Assembly: GCF_036373705.1 (NCBI RefSeq)
Contig: NC_089856.1
Span: forward strand, 28,554,298-28,618,297
Source of the DNA: Amia ocellicauda
Taxonomy: Eukaryota > Chordata > Actinopteri > Amiiformes > Amiidae
Length of the DNA: 64,000 nucleotides
Reading direction: 5' to 3'
Shown piece after piece: positions 13,001-27,113 of this stretch. Positions within the stretch are counted from its first letter, which is position 1. Every line of letters starts with the position of its first letter. Under the pieces are notes generated by a model. The model worked only from the letters and a program-made list of their open reading frames with translations, ran no database searches and was not told where the DNA came from. The position numbers and the translations under genes were made by a program.

Positions 13001-16000
13001 TTTTGGGTGATTTTCTTCCATTATCCTGTTCAAAAACAGGGAGGCTTCCACTTAGGTACACAGAGGTAACCTCTCATATATACTTTAAGACAGGCCGTTC
13101 CTCTTTGTTCACATAAAGACAAACCATTTCTCTACAGCTGCACCTGAACCTGTTGCCTTTATTAAATCCAACAACAGTGACATCTGTTCTCTGATCTGTG
13201 TGGAAGCACAGCTGCAAGTGCTTGTATTGATCACTTAGCCTTGTGAAACCATTTCCCACATTTCTTTCCACTTGACAAGAGAGGAATTATTCACACAATG
13301 ATGCATACAATCCTTTCTGTGACTCTGTAAAGTGATCTGTATTCATCTGTTCACAAACTATACAAAATTAAAAAAATATTGACGTTGCTGCTGTTCTTAA
13401 ACTAGGACTTTCCTCCAGGCTGGTCTACCTGGACCTAACTCACCACCCCACACCCAGCCTTCCTGAATTGACCACCCTCTCTCACCGCCTCCAGCCCCAG
13501 CACCGTCCCTCGCAAAGGTCCATATCGCAGCAATCGCAGCCCCCCAGCATTGGTCGCAACATTGCCCCCAATGTGGCAACTGCCCTTGGCTCCCAGGTCA
13601 AGGGGCATGATGAAATCTCGCTCCTCCAGGAAGTGCGAGAGGTTTTCTAGCACACAGCCAGCCTGGCATGTCAGGATCCCTGGGACAGGTAGACACCGAA
13701 TGCAATGTACATTGAGGCAAGTTACAAGTTACAAACAAGAAGCCAACTTGGCCCAAGTTTTTATTTGATTGCTTACGCATTACTAATTGATCATCTATTT
13801 CTTGAAGGACTCTATGGTGCCTGGTTCAACAACATGGCGGGGTACCTTGTTCCAGACTCCCACAACCCTTTACACAAAATCAGTGCAGGAGCAAGTTAAA
13901 GCAAAATTCAAATTGGTTATATTCATAGTCCAGAACTCGTGGACTTTGAGCTGTAGGCACCAACATGTCCCAATAGAGATACCCCTTGTGCTTGTACTTC
14001 TCTTAACACCAGTACATTTCTGACTACCAGCTACTGACTGACCTGATATGCTGTCGAAGCTCAGGACCTGGTTCATGAGAGAGGTGGAGAGAATGATCTC
14101 ATCAAACACTGGCACACTGCCCCCCACCAACCCTGTGTTCCCACCCTGGGGGCACACCGCCAGTCTGCGCTCGTTGCAATACCTGCAAAATAAGAGGGGG
14201 CCATCACTTCCCAATCCGGCAGATCCAACATCATTCAACCAGATTCACAGTTCGAAGTCACACATCAATGTACTTTGGTTTTTGTAGTTATTGGCCTCCC
14301 AATAATTTAAATCACGATCACTTCCAGCTAATAAATGGTCAGGATTGCCCCAATTTGTATTTCAAAGCTTACAGTGGCTCTCAAACGTATTCACCCCCCC
14401 TTGGACTTTTCCACATTTCATTGTGTTACAACATGAAATCAGAATGGATTTAATCAGGCGTTTTTGCCACCGATCAACACAGAACATGTCTATAATGTCA
14501 AAGTGAAAAATGTAATCTTTAAATTGTTCAAAATTAATTACAAATACACAACAGAAAATACTTGAATGCATAAGTAATCACCCCCTTTGGTATGACACCT
14601 TTGCTATGACACCTTGGATCCTTGGAACACTTGGTTATTAATGGACACCAAACGAGCACGATGGGTCAAATGGCCTCCTCTCGTTTGTAAACTTTCTTAT
14701 GTTCTTATGATACACCGGATTGAGGTGTGGTGATACCAATTGTCTTTAGAAGTCACATAATTAGTTTAATGAAGTCCACCTCCTATGGTGTGTCACATGA
14801 TTTCAGGTTCAATACACCTGTCTCTGGGAGGTCCCACAGTTGGTTACTACAATTCCTAACAAAAACAACAGCATGAAAACAAAGGAACATTCAAATCAAA
14901 TCCAGAATAGGGCTTTTCAAAAGCACCAATCAGGGGTAGGATATAAGAACATTTCCAAGAGAAATCCTGGAAGAAAACCTGCTGAGGTCTACAAGAGACC
15001 TGGGACTTAGGAGAAGATTAATCTTCCAGCAGGACAATGACCCTAAACATAGAGCCAAATCCACACTGGAATGGCTTCAAATCAAAAAGGTCAATGTCTT
15101 GGAGTGGCCAAGTCAATGCCCGGACCTCAATCCAATTGAGAATCTGTGGAAATAGTTGAAAATTGCTGTTCACCAAAGGTCCCATCCAACTTGATGACTG
15201 AAGGGGGTGATTACTTATGCATTCAATTATTTTCAGTTTTGTATTTGTAATTCATTTAGAACAACTTGCAGATTATATTTTTCACTTTGACATTATGGAC
15301 ATTTTCTGTGTTGATACAACACAATACAACATGGGGGGTTAATACTTTTGAGAGCCACTGTATGTCTTTAGCAGGTGAGCCACTGGGGAGCCCAGTGAAA
15401 AGCTTGCACGGTCTCTAAATGACATGATGGGAAAAGCCTGAGGATACCTGAGAATCTGAGAGACTTCCTCTGTAGTCTGAGGTCTGAGGAGCACCTCACT
15501 GGAGCCTGCAAAGAGACAACACATCCCAGTCAATTTCACTGCCAGAAATCCATCTCTACAGCCTACCTCGTCACTTGAGGGAATACTGATATTATTCTAG
15601 CTGAAAAACCAGTCCCCATTGTTATTTTGTTATAGTTATTACAGGTTCATAAAGTAAATTATAAGTTGACAAAAATAAGGAATAAATGCTATAGTTTTGG
15701 ACAACAACTCTACATCTTATTATTATTTATTAGTAGACTACCCTTATCCAGTGCAACTCACAGAAACTCAAGGTACCTGACCTACCCCACTAGGCCTCAC
15801 CTCTTACTGACTTCAACCAGTCTACATTGTTGGACTCTAGCACTTCAGGGTCAGTGATGGTTCTCCCAGGCAGCAACTGCTCAAAGAAGTCCAGGTCTTG
15901 CTGGGAGACAGTAGTGAAGGGGAGCCTGTGCACTGTGGAAGCCTGGCTGGTTCTTACTGCCCCGCTGTGGACGCACCGGCCTTGTCTAGTCTCTGTCAGC

Positions 16001-16131
16001 CCAGGAAGATTAATTCTCAGTGCAAGCACCCTTCCTACCAAAGGCAGGGAGGAGGCAGGTTGGTGACAAGGCCACCATCTCGCTGTGTGTTTCAGAAACA
16101 GTCTCTCAACCCCATGGAATAAAGCTGCCAT
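10070..16131 (-). CDS. d2hgdh: D-2-hydroxyglutarate dehydrogenase, mitochondrial (complete)
   Basis: FAD-dependent mitochondrial enzyme that oxidises D-2-hydroxyglutarate to 2-oxoglutarate. Nine coding exons on the - strand: 16131-15801, 15505-15448, 14182-14043, 13679-13486, 12620-12452, 12117-11974, 11813-11671, 11196-11031 and 10344-10070. They sum to 1620 nt, 539 aa; human is 521 from memory. All phases match. The N-terminus (about 70 aa, Arg-rich, few acids) fits a mitochondrial targeting peptide. FAD-binding blocks: [33 protein letters not shown] and GSEGTLG. C-terminal oxidase-domain blocks include [13 protein letters not shown] and AEHGLG, which hold the expected metal-binding histidines and acid. 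The ATG at 16129-16131 follows an acceptor at 16139-16140, so a non-coding first exon lies upstream. Introns carry several repeats. No defect was seen. Confidence 0.95.
14370..15362 (+). mobile_element. Tc1-like element with terminal inverted repeats, in d2hgdh intron 2
   Basis: The ends are inverted copies: acagtggctctcaaacgtat at 14371 pairs with atacttttgagagccactgt near 15342-15361, each bounded by TA. A longer subterminal repeat also pairs (tcaaagtgaaaaatgtaat and its complement). Inside, 15029-15190 encodes a transposase remnant with QQDNDPKH and [10 protein letters not shown] at DD34E spacing. Most of the transposase is gone, so the copy is non-autonomous. It lies opposite to d2hgdh transcription. 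Confidence 0.85.
14600..14712 (+). repeat. Retroelement 3' tail nested in the Tc1-like element
   Basis: The segment around 14650-14710 holds gggtcaaatggcctcctctc followed by gtttgtaaactttcttatgt. This resembles a 3'-end sequence seen in many fish LINE/SINE copies. It interrupts the transposon at 14370-15362, so it probably inserted later. The exact left edge is not clear. Confidence 0.45.
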
Positions 16132-16140
16132 GGAAGCCCT

Positions 16141-17807
16141 GCAGAGAAGTGTGCATTACATGTAATATCAGACCATCTCAATTCAATTAGAAATGAATAA
16201 ATGCAGTTATATAAAGTACTTTATAAAGTCTACAAAATGTTTGCCAATGTTTGGAGCTCGGATGAACCCAGATGGTAAGTTAATAAGTGAAGGGGGGGAA
16301 ATCTATCTCTCTCTCTCTTTATTTGCACAGTGCCTATAGAAAGTCTACACCCCCTTGAACGTTTTACACATTTTGTTGGGTCAGTGCCTCAGAATTTGGC
16401 ATTGACACAACAAAATGTGTAAAACGTTCAAGGGGGTGTAGACTTTCTATAGGCACTGTGCAAATAAAGAGAGACCGATAAAGGGAGAGAGATAGATATA
16501 ACCTATAGTTTGAAGTAAGTAGAAACATCTTGTGGAAGTCTTCGTCAAATAATGGATCGATATAAGTAAGTTGTTGCTGATGATGATCACCATCACCCTA
16601 TATCAATCCACTGCTGGATGAAGGCCTCCCAAATATATTAATTCAACGACTCAATTCTGCAACACATTAATGCTCGACAATAAAACCACTGGGAATCTCC
16701 TCTTTCATTCTAATAATAAAGCGTATTATGTGAACTGTCTTCAAATCAAAAGACAAGGCATTTTATAAATCTAGTAAACTATAATATTCTTCAACTGGGT
16801 CTTTGTCTAGGCCTAAGTATTCTATAGGGAATATACATATGAGCATATGTTGTTGTTATTATTTAAATCACTTAAAAACTAAATTATTCCCATGTACAAA
16901 TTCGTCCTGGTCTGGTCGAACTAGCCATTCAATAAAATCTTGATCGTGTCGGGTCCCTACAACAATTTCCTGGGAATTTGCACAATTATGCATTTAATTT
17001 AAAGTATTTGGAAACGGTAACGTCTGTCTGTAGTTAAGACTTTTCGGAATATGTGCCATAGCGTGCCGTTTACTCACAATCAGAGCGGTATAATGCACTG
17101 CAGCAGTCACCGGTCCTCGGGTTTTTACATCTCGCCAGTTGTCCGACTACAGCACTTATAGCGCAGATTTCCGCAGTTCTACGGAATTCCGCCGATCCCA
17201 TTGGTGCAGCCGCGCAGATCCGCGCACAATTGCGTTGCAGGAACCGACCTACGCAGTGCCATTCACCTTCAGAGACAGGAAATTGTCACTGGGTTACTTG
17301 ATTTTATGGTAGACTAAAAGGGGAAAATAAAGGATATTATGTTTGCCGACAGAAAATAGTCCATGTTTTTGTGGTGTACTGTTAGTCTTTTCTAAAAAAA
17401 GCCTCAGATTTACAATCTTACATTCTTGTGTGGCACAAATAAGCTATAATTTGTTGTTCATAATTATACGGTTATAAGCATTATATTGTAATGCACTCAT
17501 GATATAAAAATAAATTATGTTGTTAGAAAGTTTATATTTCTTGGTATATCTTCAGTTTTAGCCGTTTGTATACAACTTGAGCCAGCAATGGCAAATTCAA
17601 TATCATATATATTCATGAGATGGACTAGGCTCTCATTCTGTCCAATGACATCTTCTTCTCCCGGTCAACACCATTTGGGCCAATCGAAGCGAAGGAAGTC
17701 ATGAATATTTAATTAGCAGTACACCGTACCCGTTCACGCGGGCTGGATTAAATATATATATGTATTTATATACGCACATATATTTATATTCCTGAATTTT
17801 GACAACG
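16141..17807. promoter_or_regulatory. Shared head-to-head upstream region of d2hgdh and ing5
   Basis: d2hgdh (-) and ing5 (+) start codons are 1.68 kb apart and diverge. On the - strand a GTGAGT donor at 17077-17072 can splice a non-coding d2hgdh first exon (upstream of 17078) to the acceptor at 16139-16140. CCAAT motifs appear at 17642-17646 and 17680-17684 (+), with an inverted one (attgg) at 17200-17204. The 17100-17260 stretch is locally richer in CG. TSS positions are inference. Confidence 0.5.
16312..16474. repeat. Perfect 67-bp inverted repeat with 29-bp loop
   Basis: The arm at 16312-16378 and the arm at 16408-16474 are exact reverse complements over 67 bases. The core contains cagtgcctatagaaagtcta, a sequence I associate with Tc1-type miniature elements in fish. 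The palindrome continues imperfectly outward through CT/GA-rich flanks to about 16301 and 16496. It sits in d2hgdh intron 1, just upstream of the first coding exon. Confidence 0.9.
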
Positions 17808-20800
17808 ATGGCGACGGCAATGTATCTTGAACATTATCTGGACAGTAAGTAACATGATTGGAGTAGTAAATATTATTGCAACATTAATTTGAAAAAGTTC
17901 CAGAGCCATACTGTGTGAGACATTAAATGTCTACCTTAATCTCACATGTAAGTTTCAAAAAAATATATTTTTATTTTATAACAAGGTTTGTTTGGACTCG
18001 ATGTGTCGTGACAGATAGGCTGCCGAAGACTGAATGATGTGCAATGAAATCTTGAACGTGTCTATTTAATCATGTTTACCTGAGCACACTTCAGACAGCT
18101 GAAGTACAGGATAAACAGGAAGCCGGAAGTGCATGGCGGAAGTTAGTAATTAAGTTGTTTTTTGGTTTAAAATAAAGTTATTTTAAACCTCCGGGCATAT
18201 TAAAAAAAACGTGTGTCGTCTATTTGTCTATGTAGCGCACTCTTATAAACGTGCTATTGGGGTAAGGGATCGCGAAGGCAGAGACCCGCTTCAGTGGTAA
18301 GAGCGGGATGTTTGATTTAGTGCTGCGTCACACGGGCTGCTCGCTGTAGCCACTGGTTGAGAACCGAGCAGACACGTCACGCACCGGGCCGTGGTGCCTG
18401 TCGGGACTGTAAAGGTTGCGGGTTTTATTAGACCCCGCGAATAATATTGTACGAACATGTGCAGTCAAAGATCATTTTGATTAGCATAGCATACACATTT
18501 ATTTTTACCCCCCTTCCCAGGTTAACTTCCCAGATAACCCAGGGTTATCTTCTAACAATCTCAAATCATGTATAGATCATTTGTTTACAATAAGGCACAG
18601 CTGAAATAGAAGGGAATATTATAAATGACTACAGTAAAATAGGCTTCCCCATATGCAACTCAGAAAACACTGAAGTTTTTACATGTCCTACCAATTTTCA
18701 AATTTGTAATGACTTAATTGTGAATAATAACGTACAGATTGCAAATATATGCAAACAGCTTTTGGGAAACTGCTGCAATGAATTTAAATTCAGCCACTGT
18801 TCTGGGCCATATGCATTGGGGGAAATGAATGAAAGGTGTGAATCTCAGCATTAGATTCTTTATTATTTGAACAGATATGCTTTAAATGAAAGTCAAGTGG
18901 AATAATTTTTAAGCAAAAAATGAAATACTTCAAATATGTTGTAAACACTGGTTTAAAAGTATTAATAACAACATTGAGACTAAATATAGCCTATAGTTAT
19001 CAACAGAAACATTACCCAACAATACAATATAAAAGTAGTAAAGAGAGAGCGCCCTCTTAACATCTGCTTCAATTAATCAACTTTTGTGGCCTAGGTATTG
19101 AAAACCTGCCCTGTGAACTGCAGAGAAACTTCACATTAATGCGTGAGTTAGATAACAGGACAGAAGGTACGTAAATGGCATTTCTGGACACATTTTTTAG
19201 CATACATTTTCTTTCCTTGTGTACCCTCGGCAATATAATATTAAATCATTTTTAATTGTTTTACTGATTATTTTCCCATGACTTAGGCATGTAGAAAATA
19301 GACATGTCACAAAGCTTTGTGCATCTAGCCTATTTGGTATACTGTTGTATATGAAAATAAATATGGACCCATTCACGAATTGCTGAAATGACCAAATATG
19401 TTATTTTGGCCATGTTTAAAATGATGATATGCTGTTCATATTTTCATAAAAACAAATGTAATTTCTCACTTTTGGATTTCCAGTAACAATACCTTGCTGG
19501 GTCCTTCCACAGTAGAACAGTCTCACCTTTGTGTCTTCTATTAACCCAGAAAAGAAAGCAGAAATTGACAAGCTGGCTGCAGAATACATTGCAAATGTGA
19601 GGAACCTGGCTTCGGAGCAGAGAGTGGAGCACTTACACAAGATCCAGACGGCTTACAGCAAGTGCAAAGAGTACAGTGATGATAAAGTGCAGCTTGCAAT
19701 GCAGACATATGAAATGGTTAATATTTTGCAGTTCTATTTAAAACAATTGCTTATCCCATGGGCCATTGCATTAAACTAAGAACCAGATGATTTTATATAT
19801 AGATATAGATATAGCTTATTCAGTTTTATAGAGCTGAAACTTAAATAAAAGAGCATGTCAGTCCTACCCACATTCATGCTACCACAGACAGACTGATATT
19901 CTGCAATAGGTTTACTATGTTCAAGACAGATCTCCATTTACATTTAGTATAATTCACTATCAAAATAATAATTGCATAAAGGGAATTAACAATTTACATT
20001 TTAAATAACATCTGCTTGGAATTAGTCTTTGCTGAATATTTTGTTTGTGTGTGTGCATTTGTGTATATATAAAGTTTGATTGTTGCCATCCTCAGGTGGA
20101 TAAGCACATTCGTAGGCTGGATGCAGACCTGGCTCGCTTTGAGGCAGACCTGAAGGAAAAACTAGAAGTGAGCGGCTATGAGAGTCCTGATGGGAAAGGC
20201 ATGAAAAGTAAGCAGGAGGTGGAGAAAAATAAATTTGGCATGCTCCTCTGAAATGTTTTTTTTTCTACCTGTGTGTATCTGTCATGTTTTATTTCTCGTA
20301 GATCTATTATTATTTTTTGTTCCAAGCCAAGTGTTTGTGATATAGGCTTTCCTAACTGTCAGGTATGTTTGCTTTTCTGCAGAGGGCAGGAGTCAAAGGG
20401 ACAAGAGGGGGTCTAGAGGGAGGGGGAGAAAGGGGTCTGATGAAGACTCTCCAAAGAAGAAGAAAACAAAAACGAGCAGGTAAGACACCTGGAGAGGGGT
20501 TGGGGGCTGTGCATTAACTCATGAGGGTTTTTTGAAAGGAAGACACCTGTAAGGTAGAGTTTCAATGTAAGACACATTTAAATATATGTAGGTCGCTAAC
20601 CTGATTAAACTAGAAAAACTTGATCGTAGATATACAGGTGCACAAATCTGACAATAGTATAACAAGAATAAATACAATTTATATATATTCATTTAACATA
20701 GAGGGTTAAATTGGTGACAGTAGCAGGAAATAAATAATTCTGACGTTGTTGTTTCTGTCAAGGGAGGTGACAAACAATTACTGAAAGGAGTAGCAAATAA

Positions 20801-21327
20801 GACTTAGAAATATGTGAATGCAGAACACCTTTCAAATGTTTTTTCTTTGAGATCTTTTTTTTACAGTTAACCCTTTGAATCATTACAGCCCAGACTACAG
20901 TGACTCTGTACTAGCAGTACACCCATCTGATGTTTTGGACATGCCAGTTGATCCCAATGAGCCTACGTACTGCCTGTGTCACCAAGTGTCATATGGAGAG
21001 ATGATTGGCTGTGATAACCCTGATGTAAGTCAGTTTTATATCTTACAGACAAACCCTTTCTTTTGTCTATTACAGGACTTACTGTTATCTCAGTAATTGA
21101 GAACACAATTACTGACATTAAAAGGAAAGTGTACCACGTGACTAACATGACTTTTTCCCCATGTTTCTGTCAGTGTCCAATAGAGTGGTTTCATTTTGCG
21201 TGTGTGGATCTGACAACAAAACCAAAAGGAAAATGGTATGTACAAATCTATGATTGTGAATTAAGTAAATATTTAAATAATTTAAAAGATATTTATTTAT
21301 TTTCCATATAAACACCTTCTGTACTAT

Positions 21328-21390
<63 letters not shown>

Positions 21391-21764
21391 GTGTTTTAAA
21401 ACCATATTTCAGACTTGTTAAAGGCTTGTTTAGAAAGGCGATAAATGCAGTTAAATTGTTACTTTGTAAAAATGCTACTTTTTTCAAATTAAAAGTATGT
21501 TTTCTCACATATAATTATTTTAAGTATTAAAACTAAATAAGCAAAAGGAAACATACCATATTTAAAAAAGAAGGTGAGAATGCCAAAGCAAATATATTAC
21601 ATACCTTACAACAGAATGAAGAAACTTTACATTATCAATGATAATTTCAATTTATATATTTTAACCTCATAAATGAATGCTTATTCTATTTTATTTTTTG
21701 TTCTGCTTTTCTTATTGTTTTCAGGTATTGTCCTCGCTGTATCCAGGACAGAAAGAAAAAATGA
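17808..21764 (+). CDS. ing5: Inhibitor of growth protein 5 (complete)
   Basis: Chromatin reader: the PHD finger binds histone H3 K4me3 and the protein is a subunit of HBO1/MOZ-MORF acetyltransferase complexes. Eight coding exons: 17808-17844, 19095-19166, 19550-19716, 20096-20207, 20383-20479, 20889-21024, 21174-21235 and 21725-21764. They total 723 nt, 240 aa, the same length as human ING5 (from memory). Visible: N-terminal ING helical domain beginning [18 protein letters not shown] and including [18 protein letters not shown]; basic middle part with KKKKTKT; PHD finger with [21 protein letters not shown] and CPRC (C4HC3 ligands present), ending in a KKK tail. Exon 6 keeps frame only with the acceptor at 20887-20888, not with the more classical site at 20865-20866. 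The gene is head-to-head with d2hgdh, as in human. Confidence 0.95.
21333..21389. repeat. (AT)n microsatellite in ing5 intron 7
   Basis: About 57 bases of uninterrupted AT. A shorter AT run sits at the matching place in the duplicate at 34421-34450. Confidence 0.95.
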
Positions 21765-24700
21765 GAATTAGAATTGTTTTCCAGAATATATATATATATA
21801 TATATAACATACACGCATACAAATATATACATATATTTTCCATTCTAACTTGGCCGATTCATATGAACAGTCAGAATGTTGAGGTCTTTTTAAAATTGCT
21901 GTTAATGATACTTGAAATATGCATCAAGCCCTGTCCACTTTATGAAATGTAGTATTTGACTAAACAAACACAAAACAACCTCAGTAGACTACAACAGATG
22001 TGACCAGACTCATTATTATAAAGATGGACCCTCACTAAAGATGGAAACAGTCAAAGGTCTGTTGTTGTTGTGTTTTGTCTGAATTTTTTACCACCCTACC
22101 TCACAGGTCGAGCTCTTTTAGTGCTCTTGAGCCCTGTCTTAGCTCTTAAGGAAGACTATAGTACAAATCCAGCTTGAGCCAAAAATAAAATTGATTCACA
22201 ACCTCTGTCCAATCAGACTTTTGTGATTGAGCTTTTGGTTTGGACAGTACTTTTGGTCAGAACAGCATGTTTTTAACAGTCCTGTTTTGATACAAAGTAT
22301 TTTCAGAATGCTGATTGAATCAATCTCCTGCCGCTGCAGTTCCCTATGGGGAAATGTCAAAATATATCAGATTTTCAGAAATATTCTGAAGAGATGTGAC
22401 CAATTTTTGGCATGCAAAGACCTGAACATGTTTGCACTTTTAAAGAAGCCCTTCTCTGCACTGTGCTACAGCCCTAATGAAATACATACTTCCAAATCTG
22501 AGCACATACAACATGGTAACATTTTGGGATTTCTTTCTGAAAAGCACACTTTTATTGACACTTTTAAAACATGTTCATATAGAAAGAGTGAGATAAATAT
22601 ATAGTTATTTTTAAATCTTATGTATTACAGAAGTTAACTTAAGCAACTAATAATTAGTAAAAGGTAATGCAAAAGCTGGTGTAATTTGTAATAGTTGTAA
22701 TAAGTTGTAATATTTTTAAACATTTAAATATTTAAACATGTTTTAATGTATTTACATCTTCTTCATTGACTTGGTTATAGATGAATACTGTGTTCCTACA
22801 AAGTATCCAGTTTAAAAATCTAATAATATTCAAACTCAAAATGACTCAAAATAGTTGAGGTTAATTCAGGATATGTCTCCGCCTGTTCCAATGGGCACAT
22901 AAACAATATGTTTCACAGTAGACAGGTTGCTATTGCCATACTAACCTTGTAAATCTTGTAAAATGCACTGAGTTATTTCATGCCAAAAATGAGGAAAATC
23001 TGTGGTTGAAACTATTGATGATTTAAAACCTTCATTGAATTAGATCATTTATGTGTGTGTGTGTGGATATTAGATTTTTTTATTAACTAAACTGTGATTT
23101 TTTTTATTTTTTAAAAATAATGGATGCTATAGAGTTAGTCTTGTTTTGAAGAATATTTATATAGATGTGTACGTACAGTATTCAATTGTTGTCAATAAAT
23201 AAACATCAACTGTCATTTATCACAGATAAGTATCCCTGTCTGTATATGTGCTGCTAGATAATGTTCATAAGTGTGGGCTCTTGTAGGAGCACTGGTATAT
23301 TATTTTGAAAGAAGGATACATTTTGGACAACCAAATATGAGAGAAAATCTATAGTACCGAGTTCAAGAAAGGCCAGTTGCTTATTACTAGTCAAACTCCA
23401 GCAAAAAAAAAAGATTTAAGTTTGAGGTATCTTGGGCATTGTTATCAGAATTTGCAGTAAATTATAAATGTTTATGTATCAAGATATTGAAACCAAATCC
23501 AGATTTTGTATAATAGGTGGGGAAAACATAACTGAATTTCTTAGCCATATTTGTTACTTGTAATTCTTGCAAACCATAAATGTGGGTATATGCACACACA
23601 AGAACATAATTAGAAATGTCAAGATGGTTAATTACCAATATGGTTACCAAACTTAATATTTAGTATCATGTTGTTTCTTAATGACCTGTTTTTTCATCTG
23701 TCTGTGCAATAGGTACAACCTCGTTATATTTTCTAAACCAATTTTACTTTCTCTTTTCATGCAAGACTTCCACACATGTGCACTGGGCTCTGTCTAGATT
23801 ATAGCTGGGATGGATCAAAGAGAAGACCATTTGAAATGTGTATTGCAAACCCCAGCATTTAAGTGAAGCTTCAGTTAACACAGTGTGAAAGTGCAATAGC
23901 ATAATGAAACATGCAAAGGATGTATATTTATACTTAAATAATAAGGCAGAATATTGACTGACCTATTCAAATATGATCAGTCCAATACAAATATAAATTG
24001 GATAGGATATTTTTATTAATTTAAACAAGATACATTTTGTCATTAACTACTTTTTCTGTTGAGTGCTCTGCAAACTTAAAATCTAACAAAACTATTACAG
24101 CCTTTTGTATTCCACTCACATCTTTTAGAGGATAATTAAAAATGAAATGTCATATGACACCTTTTCAAATTCCATGAACATTTTAGCCAATGCTGTTGTT
24201 ACAACACAATGGTGATATAAAAAATAAATACATAAATTACAGTCCAGGGACCATATTAAAATAAACATAAAAACAGGAATAGATCTATCCTGTGGCTTTA
24301 AATTGAATGTGGTGTTTTTCCCATATATGTTGTTTCCTTTGTATGAAAAAAACTTGGGTGTAAATCATTTTATATATAAATATATATATATAACAAAAAA
24401 AAACTGAATTGTATATCTGAATTTTTGATTATGTCACAGAAAATGTTATATTGTTATGAATAAAGGATTTTGGGGAAATGCAAACCTATTGTGATTCACT
24501 TGTGCAACAATATATTATTATGAGGGTAAAATTTCACTATTTTAACAGTCTTAAAAATATAAGTCACATGCAAACACAGAGGCTTATTATTGCCTCTACC
24601 CATGTAGCAGCTGCAATATTTTATCTTATAATTTTAAGAATAAAGGATTCTTTGTAATGTCCACTTATAAATGAGCACAAAAGACGATGTACAATGTTTA

Positions 24701-24823
24701 ATAAATTCAGCCCCTATCGCATGAGGAATCCCAAAACTTTATATCACTTCATAAACTGCACTCCAATCTTCCTACACCTAATATATATATAATTACCTAC
24801 TTTATTATCAGAGTGTCATATAT
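21765..24823 (+). other. ing5 3' UTR and downstream AT-rich flank
   Basis: No second gene is seen. Candidate AATAAA signals lie at 22184-22189 and 23194-23199, and others lie further on. The part up to about 23017 belongs to the segment copied at 34180-35767. Beyond that is plain AT-rich sequence with short AT runs (24371-24392). Confidence 0.45.
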
Positions 24824-24828
24824 CTAGA

Positions 24829-25129
24829 TCAGTGGTTCTCAAACCTGTCCTGGAGGACCCCCTACCCTGCTGGTTTTTGTTCCAACCGAGCTCTCAATTA
24901 CTTAATTAAACCCTTAATTGAAGTCATTTGATTACATTTGACTATTTAAATTGTGTAACTGATAAAAAAGTTGGTTCCTTAATAAGATCATTTCCTTATA
25001 CCATTGTAAACTTAACTTAAAACCCCTACTGTTAAAAATAATGAAAAGGCTCTGATTTAGGAAATTATTAGTTCAATTAAAAACCAGCATGGTAGGGGGT
25101 CCTCCAGGACAAGGGTTGAGAACCACTGA
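24829..25129. mobile_element. Short non-autonomous element with about 50-bp inverted termini
   Basis: The left end tcagtggttctcaaacctgt and the right end, complement of acaagggttgagaaccactga, form imperfect inverted repeats of about 50 bp. These include ctggaggaccccctaccctg and its partner. Flanking tctaga occurs on both sides (24823-24828 and 25130-25135), consistent with a target duplication, although the palindromic site makes the exact length uncertain. No coding content. Confidence 0.7.
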
Positions 25130-25134
25130 TCTAG

Positions 25135-25135
<1 letters not shown>

Positions 25136-25201
<66 letters not shown>

Positions 25202-25215
25202 CACCACACACACAC
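25136..25215. repeat. Compound (AT)n(AC)n microsatellite
   Basis: AT run at 25138-25168, followed by CA repeats to about 25215. Confidence 0.95.
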
Positions 25216-25516
25216 TGTTAAGAGCAGTCTTAGTTTGTTTCTGTTTTGGATTTATTAGACACCTTGAAGTGTGTAGAGATGCATTAAAACATAAAAAGTT
25301 ACAATGAGGCACTGAAAGTTTTTTTTTCCATTTTGTAGGTTAGACATTCACCAGCGAAGAATACATTAATAAAGGATTGTATCTTGATCCATTATAACTC
25401 TCCAGCTTTCATCTTTGCCCGAGAAACATTGTTGCATTAATTTGTTTTTATTGTAATTTATATTGTTGTTCTTTCCAGAAGTAAACAGTATACATTTTGT
25501 GTTACATGCCCATGTT

Positions 25517-27006
<1,490 letters not shown>

Positions 27007-27113
27007 CAACCGACAACTTCCTCTATAACGTATATAATTGGTTCAATTAATTAACATTATTAGCGATCTACCTGTTGGCTGTCCACCGAGTCCTCAGGCC
27101 CCTCCTTTCAGGG

